The translations under genes were made by a program, and so were the position numbers. The notes beneath the pieces were generated by a model. It saw only the letters and a list, made by a program, of their open reading frames with translations. It did no database searches and was not told the DNA's origin. Shown here piece after piece: positions 35,545 through 45,828 of a stretch of DNA of 64,000 bases; within the stretch, counting starts at the first letter, position 1; every line of letters begins with the position of its first letter. The stretch covers positions 1 to 64,000 of the forward strand of contig JAYEVK010000397.1 in assembly GCA_036346275.1 (NCBI GenBank). Direction: 5' to 3'. The DNA comes from Otatea glauca. Taxonomy: Eukaryota > Streptophyta > Magnoliopsida > Poales > Poaceae.

Positions 35545-36055
35545 CCTCATCAAACTTTCTGCTAATTGTCTCACCAGAATGCTTGAACCGATTCTATGCT
35601 CTTCGGTTCGATTTGCAGCCACCACTTATGTATAAGAAAAGTGCTAATGCTTCAATTGAACTCATATGAATAGTTGATCTCAAGTTGTATGTACTCACCA
35701 ACAGGTCATGTAGACTGTGAAAGATTGTAGCATTCATACAAAACATGCGGTGGCTTCCCCCCAGAGTGGTCAAAGTTTCTCTAACCCAACCCATTCCACT
35801 AAAGTATGTTGAGTCATAATTCTCAATGATAATTGCAGTAGCAGCAAGGTGGCTTGACATCTCTTGTCGTAGACGCATCATTTGTACATCACACTCATAT
35901 TCTTCATCGGATGTATTACTGCATTGACTATCACTTTCACAAGAAGGCATATCTACATGAAAATTGGAAAAAAAAACATACCAACATATATTAGACAAAT
36001 GGTAATGATGATAGTATAATATGCTAACACAAATGAGACAAAATAGTAATGACAA
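35545..36055 (-). pseudogene. PIF/Harbinger transposase, N-terminal half
   Basis: The minus strand has a 153-codon frame from 36055 with RMFCMNATIFHSLHDLLVSTY, a conserved PIF-like N-terminal region (FRLHPETFHKLHDLL in relatives). LRSTIHMSSIEALALFLYIS and GGCKSNRRAEHRI follow. A one-base shift then brings HSGETISRKFDEV, the predicted helix-turn-helix. The frame is cut at 35545 by the SIRE-type solo LTR, and the catalytic part resumes at 15900. The first part (36055 to about 35950) may include intron or leader sequence. Confidence 0.8.
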
Positions 36056-36249
36056 TAGTAGTAGTCACCAACATAAATGAAACAAATGACTAGTATCACA
36101 TTGATATGACAGTGCATAAATAGGCAATTAATATCTTCTAATACAAATAAAGACTTACAAGCAAATTAAAATAAAAGATAGATAAGGCATAGAAGGCAAA
36201 CTACTTATAGGAATGCCTTCATAAACATTTTAAGGTTACAACCCAATTT

Positions 36250-36738
36250 CTATTTGCCATACTTGGCATCGTACTTCCTTTTGAGCCAATCAAATCGTGC
36301 TTCACTATTGTGTAATGTCATAAATATTTCCCTTTGCTCCTTCTTTATGAAAATTTCAGATGCAATAAAGTGCTCATTAGTCTCGCTCACAGCACCGTAC
36401 TCTCTGACCAATACCATGATATCCTTGATGCTACATATTGAGTCTTGCTCTCTTTTTTTGTACAAATGCTTCAAAAGATGCACGTGACATCTCTTTCAAC
36501 TCAACAATTCATTTCAATTGGTCTTTTATATGACCGCATATCCAATCTTTAGTTTCTTTCCCTCACCATTTCTAGGACCACATCTTCTCTTCCCTTTACA
36601 AATAATTGATGACTCATCTTCTTGATTGCTGTCGTCTTTGTCATCATTGTCACCTTCGTGTTCTTCAACATCAATAAGTGTGGATGCACACACAAGACTT
36701 TGAGACAAGCTTCCCATTGCAAGAGATCAATGGTCTTC
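36250..36738 (-). pseudogene. PIF/Harbinger partner gene (Myb/SANT-like protein), C-terminal part
   Basis: The minus strand reads an Asp/Glu-rich linker (EEHEGDNDDKDDSNQEDESS) and then KRRCGPRNGEGKKLKIG. A second frame follows: SIKDIMVLVREYGAVSETNE, HFIASEIFIKKEQREIFMTL and EARFDWLKRKYDAKYGK. This C-terminal block is typical of the Myb/SANT-like proteins encoded beside PIF/Harbinger transposases, where they assist DNA binding. The upstream Myb domain is missing because Gypsy-3 inserted at 36739. It is on the same strand as the transposase and upstream of it. Confidence 0.65.
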
Positions 36739-39700
36739 TGTAAAGACACGAATCCACTGATTCGAACCCACTGTGTTTACCGCACTAGTCCCAGGATCAA
36801 CGCTAGTGCACACAGCTCAACATTGGTACATATCACATCATACTCAACGATAATAGAAATAGTAGTTCATTTATTGATATAGCTAAATGTATGATATTAT
36901 GACCAACTTACATTATTAAGCCACGCAAGCAAGACTGGAAATATAAGCTAAGAATTAAGCAGCGGAAAGTAGAAAACGTAGATAGCTCATCAGTTCACCA
37001 CAAGCAACCGACAAGGCTCGGACCCTAATGACTTGCGTCCTCTTGGAACTCCTCCTCCAACACAGGTGTAGATTCTTCAACTGTTGATTTTCGTTGTTGG
37101 CAAGGGTGAGTACTTAAGGCACTCAACAAGTTGTGCACAGAATGCAATTCTATGTAACTATATGCAAGGCTTATTCCAATGGATAGGCTATCATGGCTAT
37201 TTTGCAATAAACAGCATTTATGAACAAATATAATAAATAGATCGTAAAGACTGTAAAACAAATAACAATAATAGATAGATTCAGCATTCTTTAAGTAAAC
37301 CAGGTTTCCAATCCTAAATCAAATTCTATCTTCCACATGGCATTCCGCCATCCCAACCGAGTTGTCCAGTTAATTAAGCTAACCCTTAACTGTAATTCCC
37401 GAGCATTGCTCAATACCGCGAGCACGACTATCCGAATAGTTTCACACTCTGCAGAGGTTATGCACTTTACCCACGCGATACAACCAAACACCACCAAGGC
37501 GAGTGATTATAACAAAGCCTTTACAATACGCTGGCTTAACCCAGTACCACCCGCTAAGGTTTCAACACTGGTGGGACTGGTTACCACATCCAGGCCCCCC
37601 CCCTCTTGCGCCATGTGAATTACTCCATAACTCGGGAACTCACACCGACTAAGATAGTACCAAAGTTAAGACATTGCAAATTAATCAGCTAGGCTGGCCC
37701 ATACCAGACATGTGGTTGCATAATTGACTCAGGTCAAAGGCTTGTAAGGTTAAGTCCTTAGAGTGATCAAGGCAAGACATCCACATGCCCATCGGGCCCA
37801 CCTTGGCATACTCGCCCCTTGTCACTTGCCCCAATCTAAGTGATTATCACCCAAGTTGATTACCAAGCACCACGTGCCATCAACAATTCAACATCGTTGC
37901 GTGACATGACTCGCCACAAACAACTCAATCTCATCGTATGATCCCACATGACACACAAGTTCATAACGTTGTTCCATATTCCATTAATCAATATTAATTA
38001 TCAATGATCCCAACACACGTGATGAAGAGGCATGGCTAAGCAACTAATACGGTCTAACCATCCCATGTTGATTATCATTACTAACCAACTATAATGAATC
38101 AATCTAGGGTGACAATAGATCATGGCATACAATGACAAGGTAGGGTATATAAGTCAAGTGGGTAGATTAACTAAATCCTAATTTAGATTGAAACAATCGT
38201 ATACTTGAAATACTATGCAATAAAGTAAAACAATATAGCATTTATATAAACATGGGTTCAACATGATCAAAGCACAACTTGCCTTGGAATAGGTCCTGAT
38301 CTTGATCTAGAGCTTGCTCTTGAGTTGCTGGATCTTCCTCCGAAGCGTCGCACAATTCAACGTCTACGCGTACCAAGGAGAAAAGTAAATAAATACCAAA
38401 ACAGAGAGAAATTTAACTCCAAAAATAAAATTCACCATTAAATATATCTCAATTTTACAAATTTTTATAAATTTGAATCACTCAAATCCGAGTTAAAATG
38501 CAAAAGATATAGCCTTTTGAAGTTTGAATAAATACTGAAATTACAAAAATTAGAAAATCAGAATTAACCGAATTATTTTTAGATTGAAAAACAGATTACT
38601 GCGTCAGCATGACGTCATGCTTACGTCGCCATGACCTGAGCCAACCGGATGGTGACATGTGGCATGGCGCATGCACCCGGTCCACGGGATCTCTTCTGGT
38701 CCACCGTGAACCCGGTGTATGACGCATCGGCGCCCGCACCACCACGCGGCACTATCCGATTGGTTCTGGAAGCGGCCCAATCTGAACCCTCCGATCGGAT
38801 CTGATGGTCCACAGCACTCCCCACGTACGGCACACGCGGCAGAATCTCACCCCTCCGCTACGGATCGAGCGGTTGGAAGCTTCCCCTAGCGTTGATGGCG
38901 ATGCGGCGGTGAAGAAGACATCGAAGTTGGAGACGACGATGACGCAGCGACGAAACAGCGGTCCCACGGCGACGTTTCCTGGCGGCGCATGCGCGTCTCG
39001 GGACGGGGATTTCGGATCCGGTCCTTGGGTCGACGAAGACGGCGGGTCGGCGGCGTTTTTGGTCAAAAACCGCGGCGACTTGAAGATCCACTCCGGCGAG
39101 CTTCTACGCGAGAACGGCGGTGGCTCGGGGCTTCAGGATTGCGGCAGACGCGCGGCGCGAGTTGAGGAGTTCAGCGCCCGCGTCGGCGCCTTAAATAGCC
39201 GCACGGGGAGGCGTGCGCAGCGTGGACTCCGATGATGACTCCGTGGCGGCGGCGGACTCCGGCGGTGACACGGAGAGGTGACGCGGCCTCATCACAAGCG
39301 TCCACGTGGCGTCCATCCAACGGTCCTGAGCGCTCTGCGACGCGGCGAAAGCACAGCCGTTGGATTTCAATCCAACGATTGACTTTCCTAGGGTTAGGGT
39401 TTTGGCTAGAAGCGGGCTGCGCGGGCTATTTGGGCCGCACAGTAGTGGGCCGGCCCGTACTGTTCATGAGCTTTTAAAAAGGATTTCTCTTTTAAAATAA
39501 TTACATAAATTCATTTTATTTGTTTCTGGCAATAAAATAATCAGGAAAATTCCAAGAAAATTCTCAAAAATACTTTGAGACATTTTGAACATAGATGAAA
39601 TATTTTTGGCACAACTTTTATTTCAACTTTGCATAAATTTAAATAGTTTTCAACAAAAGGCCAAAACACTTAATTTGCAATTAATTCCAATAAATCCAGA

Positions 39701-39782
39701 AAAATCCAAATAAATTCCAGAAAAATCATAAAATGCACCAATGATAATAAAATAATATTTAGGCGAATTTTGGGATGTTACA
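36739..39782 (-). repeat. 3' LTR of Gypsy-3 (chromodomain Gypsy), minus strand
   Basis: On the minus strand it starts TGTAACATCCCAAAATTCGC right after the purine tract AAGGGGGGGAGGTT (39783-39796) and ends GATTCGTGTCTTTACA at 36739. It is 3.04 kb. A TATA-like CTATTTAAGG on the minus strand lies near 39190-39199. The GC-rich stretch 38640-39300 is LTR, not gene. Left flanking 5 bp are TCTTC; no partner is found at 43069. Confidence 0.75.
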
Positions 39783-39824
39783 AACCTCCCCCCCTTAACA
39801 GAATCTCGACCCCGAGATTCAGGG

Positions 39825-42054
39825 CTAACTAGGGAATAGGTTTGGAAACTCTGCCTTCAAATCTTCTTCACGCTCCCAGGTTGCTTCACTTTCAGAATGA
39901 TTGCTCCACTGAACTCTGCAAAAGCGAATAGACTTGTTTCTAGTTCTGCGCTCCATAACATCTAAAATTCTGACTGGCTGCTCCTTGTAAGTCAAGTCTT
40001 CCTGCAACTCTATTGCGTCTAACGGGGTTTGTTCTGCTGGCACTCTGAGACATTTCTTAAGTTGTGACACATGAAACACGTCATGCACTCCTGCCAAGGA
40101 CTGAGGCAATTCCAACTGATAGGCCACCTCTCCTCGACGGCTTAAAATTTTGAACGGACCAACATATCTTGGTGCAAGCTTCCCTTTAACGTGAAACCTT
40201 TTAACACCCTTAAGAGGGGTAACCCTGAGATACACATAATCATCTGGCTCGAAACTCAAATCTCGGCGTCGGTTGTCAACGTAGCTCTTTTGCCTTGACT
40301 GTGCTATATTTAACCTCTCCCTAATCATAGCAACTTGATTTTCTGCTTCCTTGAGAATATCTGGTCCAAACACCAAACGCTCTCCCGTTTCATTCCAATT
40401 TAGCGGGGTACGACAAGCACGTCCATACAACGCTTCAAACGATGACATCTGCAAGCTAGCTTGATAACTATCATTGTAACTAAATTCTGCATACGGTAAA
40501 CATTTATCCCAAGATGTGGCATAAGCTAAAGCGCAAGCTCTCAACATATCCTCTAAAATCTTATTTACCCTCTCAGTTCGACCATCTGGCTGCGGGTGAT
40601 ATGTTGTACTGAAATTCAGGCGAGTTCCCATTGCTTCATGCAACTTGTTCCAGAATCTTGAGGTAAATTGGGTACCTCTGTCTGACACAATCTTTTTGGG
40701 CACCCCATGCAAACATACAATCCTTAACATATACAACTCTGCTAAACGATCTCCTGAGTAGGTGGTCTTCACCGGAATAAAATGAGCGACCTTGGTCAAA
40801 CGATCCACAATAACCCAAATAGAATCGTAACCTCTCTGAGTCTTGGGTAAACCGGTGATAAAATCCATACCAATTTCCTTCCACTTCCATTCAGGAATTT
40901 TCAACGGCTGTAACAACTCAGCTGGTCTTTGGTGCATGGCTTTTACCCTCTGACATACATCGCATAGAGCAACATGCTCGGCCACCTCTCGCTTCATATT
41001 AGGCCACCAAAATCTTTCTCTCAAATCTTGATACATTTTGGCACTTCCCGGATGAATTGAGTACTTAGAATCGTGAGCTTCCTCAAGAATCAGTTGCTTC
41101 AGCTCCTTTTTTATCCGGTACACAAATTCGGCCTTTGAAGAACATGGTTCCTTGCTCATCTAGAGTGAAATCCAATGCTAGGCCTTCACCTCTCTTGGAC
41201 TTGATCTTAGTGACTTTCTTATCATCTTTCTGGCTTTCTCTGATCTGATCCTCCAGTGTTGGCTTTACTTCCAGTGCAGCTACAATTCCTTCCGAAACAA
41301 CTTCCAACTTTAACTTCTGACATTCTTTACATAGCTCTGGTTGATCCTCCATTGACAGCGTATTTGCACTATGACTCTTTCGACTTAGAGCATCGACTAC
41401 CACATTAGCTTTTTCTGGGTGGTAATGAATTCCCACATTATAATCCTTAATTAACTCTAGCCACATTCGTTGTCTCATATTAAGATCTGCTTGAGTGAAA
41501 ATGTATTTCAGGCTCTTATGGTCAGTATATATCTGACATCTATTTCCTATGAGATAATGACGCCATATCTTCAAAGCATGCACTACGGCAGCTAATTCCA
41601 AATCATGCGTAGGATAATTTGCTTCATGCGGTCTCAACTGCCTCGACGCATAAGCAACAACTTTGCCATTCTGCATTAACACGCACCCCAGGCCTTGCTT
41701 TGAGGCATCGCAATAAATATCAAATCCATTTTGCACATCCGACAGTACTAAAACGGGGGCTGTCGTCAAACGCTTCTTCAGTTCCACAAAACTTTTCTCG
41801 CACTCTGGCGTCCATGCAAACTTCTTCTCTTTCTTCAACAACTGCGTCAGGGGTTTAGCAATCATCGAGAATCCTTCTATGAACCGACGGTAGTATCCCG
41901 CCATTCCCAGAAAACTACGGATCTGAGTAACAGACTTCGGTTGCTCCCAATGTAACACTGCGTCCACTTTGCTTGGGTCAACTGCAACTCCTTTAGTAGT
42001 CATCACATGATCAAGAAATTCAATTTTTTCCTTCCAAAAATCACATCCACACAT
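39825..42054 (-). pseudogene. pol: RT end, RNase H, integrase and chromodomain of Gypsy-3 (one frameshift)
   Basis: Read from 42054 leftwards: FLDHVMTTKGVAVDPSKVDA (end of RT), the RNase H block DASKQGLGCVLMQNGKVVAY and TDHKSLKYIF, then DALSRK. After a single extra base in GATAAAAAAGGAGCTG (about 41102-41117) come the integrase zinc domain (CDVCQRVKA), catalytic Asp in GMDFITGLP and VSDRGTQF, and Glu in DGRTERVNKILED. The C-terminal domain has GPFKILSRRGEVAYQLELP. A chromodomain-like end reads RILDVMERRTRNKS to SEATWEREEDL, stopping at 39825. The rest is open for 740 codons, so this copy is young. The RT palm and everything upstream are missing. Confidence 0.9.
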
Positions 42055-42056
42055 CT

Positions 42057-43068
42057 ACAAGATCTCTGGATCGGATGGCGATGAACGCACGCAACGCGGC
42101 TCAATCCCACCCACACATCCAGATCCGACGGCTGAGGCTAGAAGATGGGTTTTTCTGATTATCAAGCGACGTGGCACGATCTAGGCCATTATACCAGGAT
42201 CCAACGGTCAAGAACTCACCCGAGGCTAATGGCGAGATAGGGCGAAGGATGCCACCGGAGCCGGGGAAGAAGAACTGGGCGAAGGCGTTCGGGCGCGATT
42301 CCGACGTGAAGAAGGAGAGACGTCGACGCGGCACACCACGGCGAGCTTGGATCCGGAACTGAAGCGGCGGAAGACAAAGAATCGACGACGATCTAAGGCA
42401 AAAATCGCGGCGGCTCAAGAACTAACTACGGCGAGGTCGCACGGGCTCTCTGAGGCTTCTCGCGCGCGCGCGTTAGGGCAAAGCGCAAAGACGATCGACG
42501 ATCCTCGGGGTCTACCCGCCCCTTAAATAGCCTAGGAGATCGAGCCCTATACGGCGAAAAAGTTCGACGACAACACGGTGGTGAACTCCGAGTCCGCTTC
42601 GGAGACGATGAACGACGGCGCGACGCGTGCCCCCGATTCGACGAATGGATCGTGATCCAACGGCTGCCGAGCTAGGGTTTCTGGTGACGCCCTAGCGAGC
42701 TGACTTGGGCCGTGCCGACGCAGGCCTTGCGCGCACAGTGTTGGGCCACTGTTCATATAGAATTTTGCAACTTTATTATTTAAAATAATTCTAGAAATTC
42801 ATTTAATTGGTTTTAGGCAATAAAAATATCAGGAAGAATCCAAGAAAATTCCCAAAAATACTCTGAGGAATTTTGAACTCAAATAAAATATTTTTGACAA
42901 AACTTTATTTTAACTTTGCATAAATTTAAATAGTTTTAAACAAAAGATCAATATACTTAATTTAAAGTAAATTCAAATAAATCCAGAACAATCCAATAAA
43001 TTCCAGAAAAACATAAAATGCTCAAATAACCAATAAAAGATTAATAAAGCAAATTTTAGGATGTTACA
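42057..43068 (-). repeat. Truncated Gypsy-3-family LTR, minus strand
   Basis: The minus strand starts TGTAACATCCTAAAATTTGC at 43068 and follows the 3' LTR at roughly 80% identity (for example TTTAAATTTATGCAAAGTT in both). The TATA-like CTATTTAAGG recurs near 42521-42530. It stops at about 42057, where RT coding sequence begins. It is therefore either the 5' LTR after a large internal deletion or part of a second, older element. Confidence 0.7.
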
Positions 43069-43850
43069 GAATTGGCATATGCTCTGAATTACATAGAAAG
43101 CTTAAGAAGATATGTCATTGGCAAAACATCAGAGGTGACGTATCCTATAAAGAAGATTAATTGTATCAAGAGTCTTTTGAGCGCTATAATGAGACCCACT
43201 TCTTAACACTACAAGTACTCACTTTCACAAAAGATCTTTTTAGTATCAATCATTGTCAAATGAAATTTTTTTCAAACTTTACTCTGAATGTTTTTAGAGT
43301 CGACCCAGAAACTAGAAAAAAAATAAATTTGTTAGTCTAGCATTAATAAGATCAAACATTCAAACCTCTCTGGCATATTACAAAACTATTCCCTGACAAA
43401 ATCCAGATTTGTAATTAGCGGTTCGGTTTCCAACTAATATTCATAATATTTGGGAGACAAACATAAAGATTTCGAAGTTAACTAACTATTCTTTAGACCC
43501 ATCAAAATATGAGCATTTGTACAGCATGTTATTTACTCAAAAATGTGCATTTCAGGGATATGGACTTCCTTACTGAACTATTCCGTAACCTGCTTGACCA
43601 TCCAGACTGTCAAGCTTGTACTGATTCATGCACAAAAACTCTGAGCAAATGTCTTCAAAAATGCAGAAACTACCACCACATATTTGACAGCACAAATGAT
43701 TGCACTGTACAAAATGAACACTTGAAAAAAATCTAGACCAAGCATATCCATGATAACATATTTTATGCCAATCATCCATCCCAAATGTCTGAAATTTTGT
43801 CATAACATTCTACACAATCCAAACAAATTCGGCACAGAGGAAGGAGAAGG
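43069..43850. other. Unassigned AT-rich DNA
   Basis: I see no recognisable gene or element. A 75-codon plus-strand ORF with several Cys (43509-43736) has no family I know and no promoter context. It may be 3' flank of the possible minus-strand gene at 43937-44194. Confidence 0.4.
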
Positions 43851-43936
43851 AAGGATTAGGGAGTGGCGGTCGGCACAGAGGAAGGAGAAGGGAGGAGTAG
43901 GGTTTCAGGGGGCCGGTGGCACTTACAGTTTTGAGG

Positions 43937-44194
43937 GTTGGTGGTGCAGGAGAAGACATCGAACTTCAGGGCGGCGCTAGATGTAGTGGACTCCAAGGTG
44001 TGGCTGGAGGAGGCGCTTGATGAGGCTGATTTCGAGACGGCGCGAGGTAATCTGGGGATGGAGGCGGACTCTAGGGCGATGGGGAAGAAATCGCCCCTCC
44101 CCTGGAAAGATTGCCCTATTGATCTAATCGGGAGTGGGGTGAGAATGGGAGCCAATCGGACTCGGGGTGGGGGGGGGGGGGTAGCGGATGACAT
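43937..44194 (-). CDS. Possible first exon of an unidentified minus-strand gene
   Basis: The minus strand opens with ATG at 44194 and encodes a Pro/Ser-rich N-terminus (MSSATPPPPPRVRLAPILTP, later SKSASSSASSSH and ALKFDVFSCTTN). It then meets a strong donor, AAAACT|GTAAGT, at about 43936. The N-terminus has the look of a plastid or mitochondrial targeting sequence (Ser/Arg/Pro-rich, few acidic residues at first), but no domain is recognised. No following exon was found to the left, so the gene may be a remnant. It would be divergent to SMC1, about 1.2 kb away. Confidence 0.3.
44165..44180 (+). repeat. Poly-G run
   Basis: A run of G broken only by the neighbouring GGGGTGG. On the minus strand it encodes the Pro run at the start of the possible exon 43937-44194. 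Its length is likely to be unreliable. Confidence 0.6.
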
Positions 44195-44529
44195 TTTTGT
44201 GGGTAAAATGAAGAACTTGAAGGGGGTATTTTACTTTTAGTACTCTGGCTTTTCACGAGAACCTGCGAAAAGGTTGTTCTCCTTGTTAGTTCATTTTTGG
44301 GCATGCTCCTCGCGGGAAGTAGAATCTGATGGTTTTGAGAAGTTGGGTGTTTGTTACAGTTTCCTAGTATCCAAAAAAGAAGCTGGGAGTAGAATCTGTA
44401 CCAAATAGGCCCTTAAATTTCATCCAATGATGTTTTACATGCACACTTAAAGTTTGCTCTTATATGGATCTATTTAGTTTACTCATAGTATATATTTATA
44501 TTTGCAGTATCTATTAATTTAATGAGTTA

Positions 44530-44806
44530 AAGTTATGAGTTTGTGAAGTTCAACGGGCTGAACTATGTTGATTGGTTTGAGAAAACCTGGATTCAATTGG
44601 GTGTAATGGATTTGGATCTAGCACTAGTTCTTGAAAAAAAGGTCGCATCCATTACTGAGGAAAGTACTGATGATGACAGATCACTTTATGTGGCTTGTGA
44701 GTGGTCTAATAGGCTGAATTTGAATCTAATGCAATTGACAATTGTTGAAAATGTCAGCCATCGAAAGAGCTATATTAGTAGAAGGAAGAGGGTAAAGAAA
44801 ACTTGA
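44530..44806 (+). pseudogene. gag: Ty1-copia gag fragment
   Basis: FVKFNGLNYVDWFEKTWIQL and GVMDLDLALVLEKK resemble the conserved N-terminal Copia gag (UBN2-type) motif NY..W...I...L...DL...L. The frame ends at 44806 after a Lys/Arg tail. No LTR or pol lies beside it. It is an isolated relic close to the SMC1 promoter. Confidence 0.65.
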
Positions 44807-45366
44807 TATGTAAGGAGGCAGGTGAGTTTATGGTTTTGTACATATAAAAATTGCTTTTCTGTTTAAATCGAATTGTGTTAAATGATTTTATAGTTTAAGC
44901 GTTTCTTCTAGCACTTGGTGCCACTGTCTCGATGCCGAAGCCGAACTCTCGCCGCACTGTCATGTCGCCAGCACCAGAGAGGTCTTAGAAGGCAGAGAGA
45001 GGAGCGGGGGGAGGAGCACGCGGGGCATCGCCGTGAGGAGCGGAATATCAAGGAGAGAGAGGGGAGGGCAAGGCTCGTGCAACTGGAGTAGACGAGAAAT
45101 TCGGTGAGGACGAGACGAGGGCAAAATGCAGACAAACTACTTCTTTTGTACTTACTACCTAGTACCTACCATACAACGCTGGGCCGAAACGAAAGCAGAA
45201 AACGGCCCAAATAGCCGCGATATGCAGCTGTGCTGTCAACTCGTTCCTCCCGTCTCGGTCTTATCCATTCGATTCGAATGTCCTCTCCGTCTTCGCTCCG
45301 ACGGAAACCCTAGTTCAGTTCAAGAAAAAAGGGGAAGAAGGGGAAACCCTAGGAGGAGGGGAGGAG
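44807..45366 (+). promoter_or_regulatory. SMC1 upstream region and 5' UTR
   Basis: About 560 bp separate the gag relic from the SMC1 start. A pyrimidine/CT-rich and GGCCCA-containing stretch (GCTGGGCC at 45179, GGCCCAAATAG at 45204) resembles plant promoter motifs of dividing-cell genes (GGCCCA, site II-like). The likely 5' UTR holds two AAACCCTAG boxes (45305-45313 and 45341-45349). I see no clear TATA box. The exact start of transcription cannot be told. Confidence 0.4.
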
Positions 45367-45828
45367 ATGGCGGCGGCCACGGGTGGGTACAACAGCAGCG
45401 GCGGCGGCGGGAGGATCCATCGGCTGGAGGTGGAGAACTTCAAGTCGTACAAGGGGACGCAGACGATAGGGCCCTTCTTCGACTTCACGGCCATCATCGG
45501 CCCCAACGGCGCCGGCAAGTCCAATCTCATGGACGCCATAAGCTTCGTGCTCGGCGTCCGCTCCGCGCACCTCCGCGGCGCCCAGCTCAAGGACCTTATC
45601 TACGCCCTTGACGACCGCGACAAGGAGGCCAAGGGCCGCAGGGCCTCCGTCCGCCTCGTCTACCACCTCCCCGGCACCGGGGCCGAGCTCCACTTCACCC
45701 GCACCATCACCGGCGCCGGTGGCAGCGAGTACCGCATCGACGGCCGGCTCGTCACCTGGGACGACTACAACGCCAAGCTCAGATCTCTCGGCATCCTCGT
45801 CAAGGCCCGCAACTTCCTCGTCTTCCAG
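45367..45828 (+). CDS. SMC1: SMC1 exon 1
   Basis: Residues 1-154: N-terminal ATPase head with Walker A (45-52) and the DLIYAL and SEYRIDGR blocks, ending NFLVFQ. Donor CAG|GTGGCC, phase 0. It is much more GC-rich than the other exons, the usual gradient of grass genes. Confidence 0.95.

Noticed and set aside
38804..39235. 143-codon plus-strand ORF with a promoter-like GC island
   Set aside because: It lies inside the Gypsy-3 LTR, opposite to its direction, and its sequence has no domain.
43509..43736. 75-codon Cys-containing ORF that could be a small secreted peptide
   Set aside because: There is no signal peptide, no regular Cys spacing and no upstream promoter context.
45126..45611. 161-codon ORF overlapping the SMC1 start
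   Set aside because: It overlaps exon 1 in another frame; the SMC1 frame has the conserved ATPase motifs.
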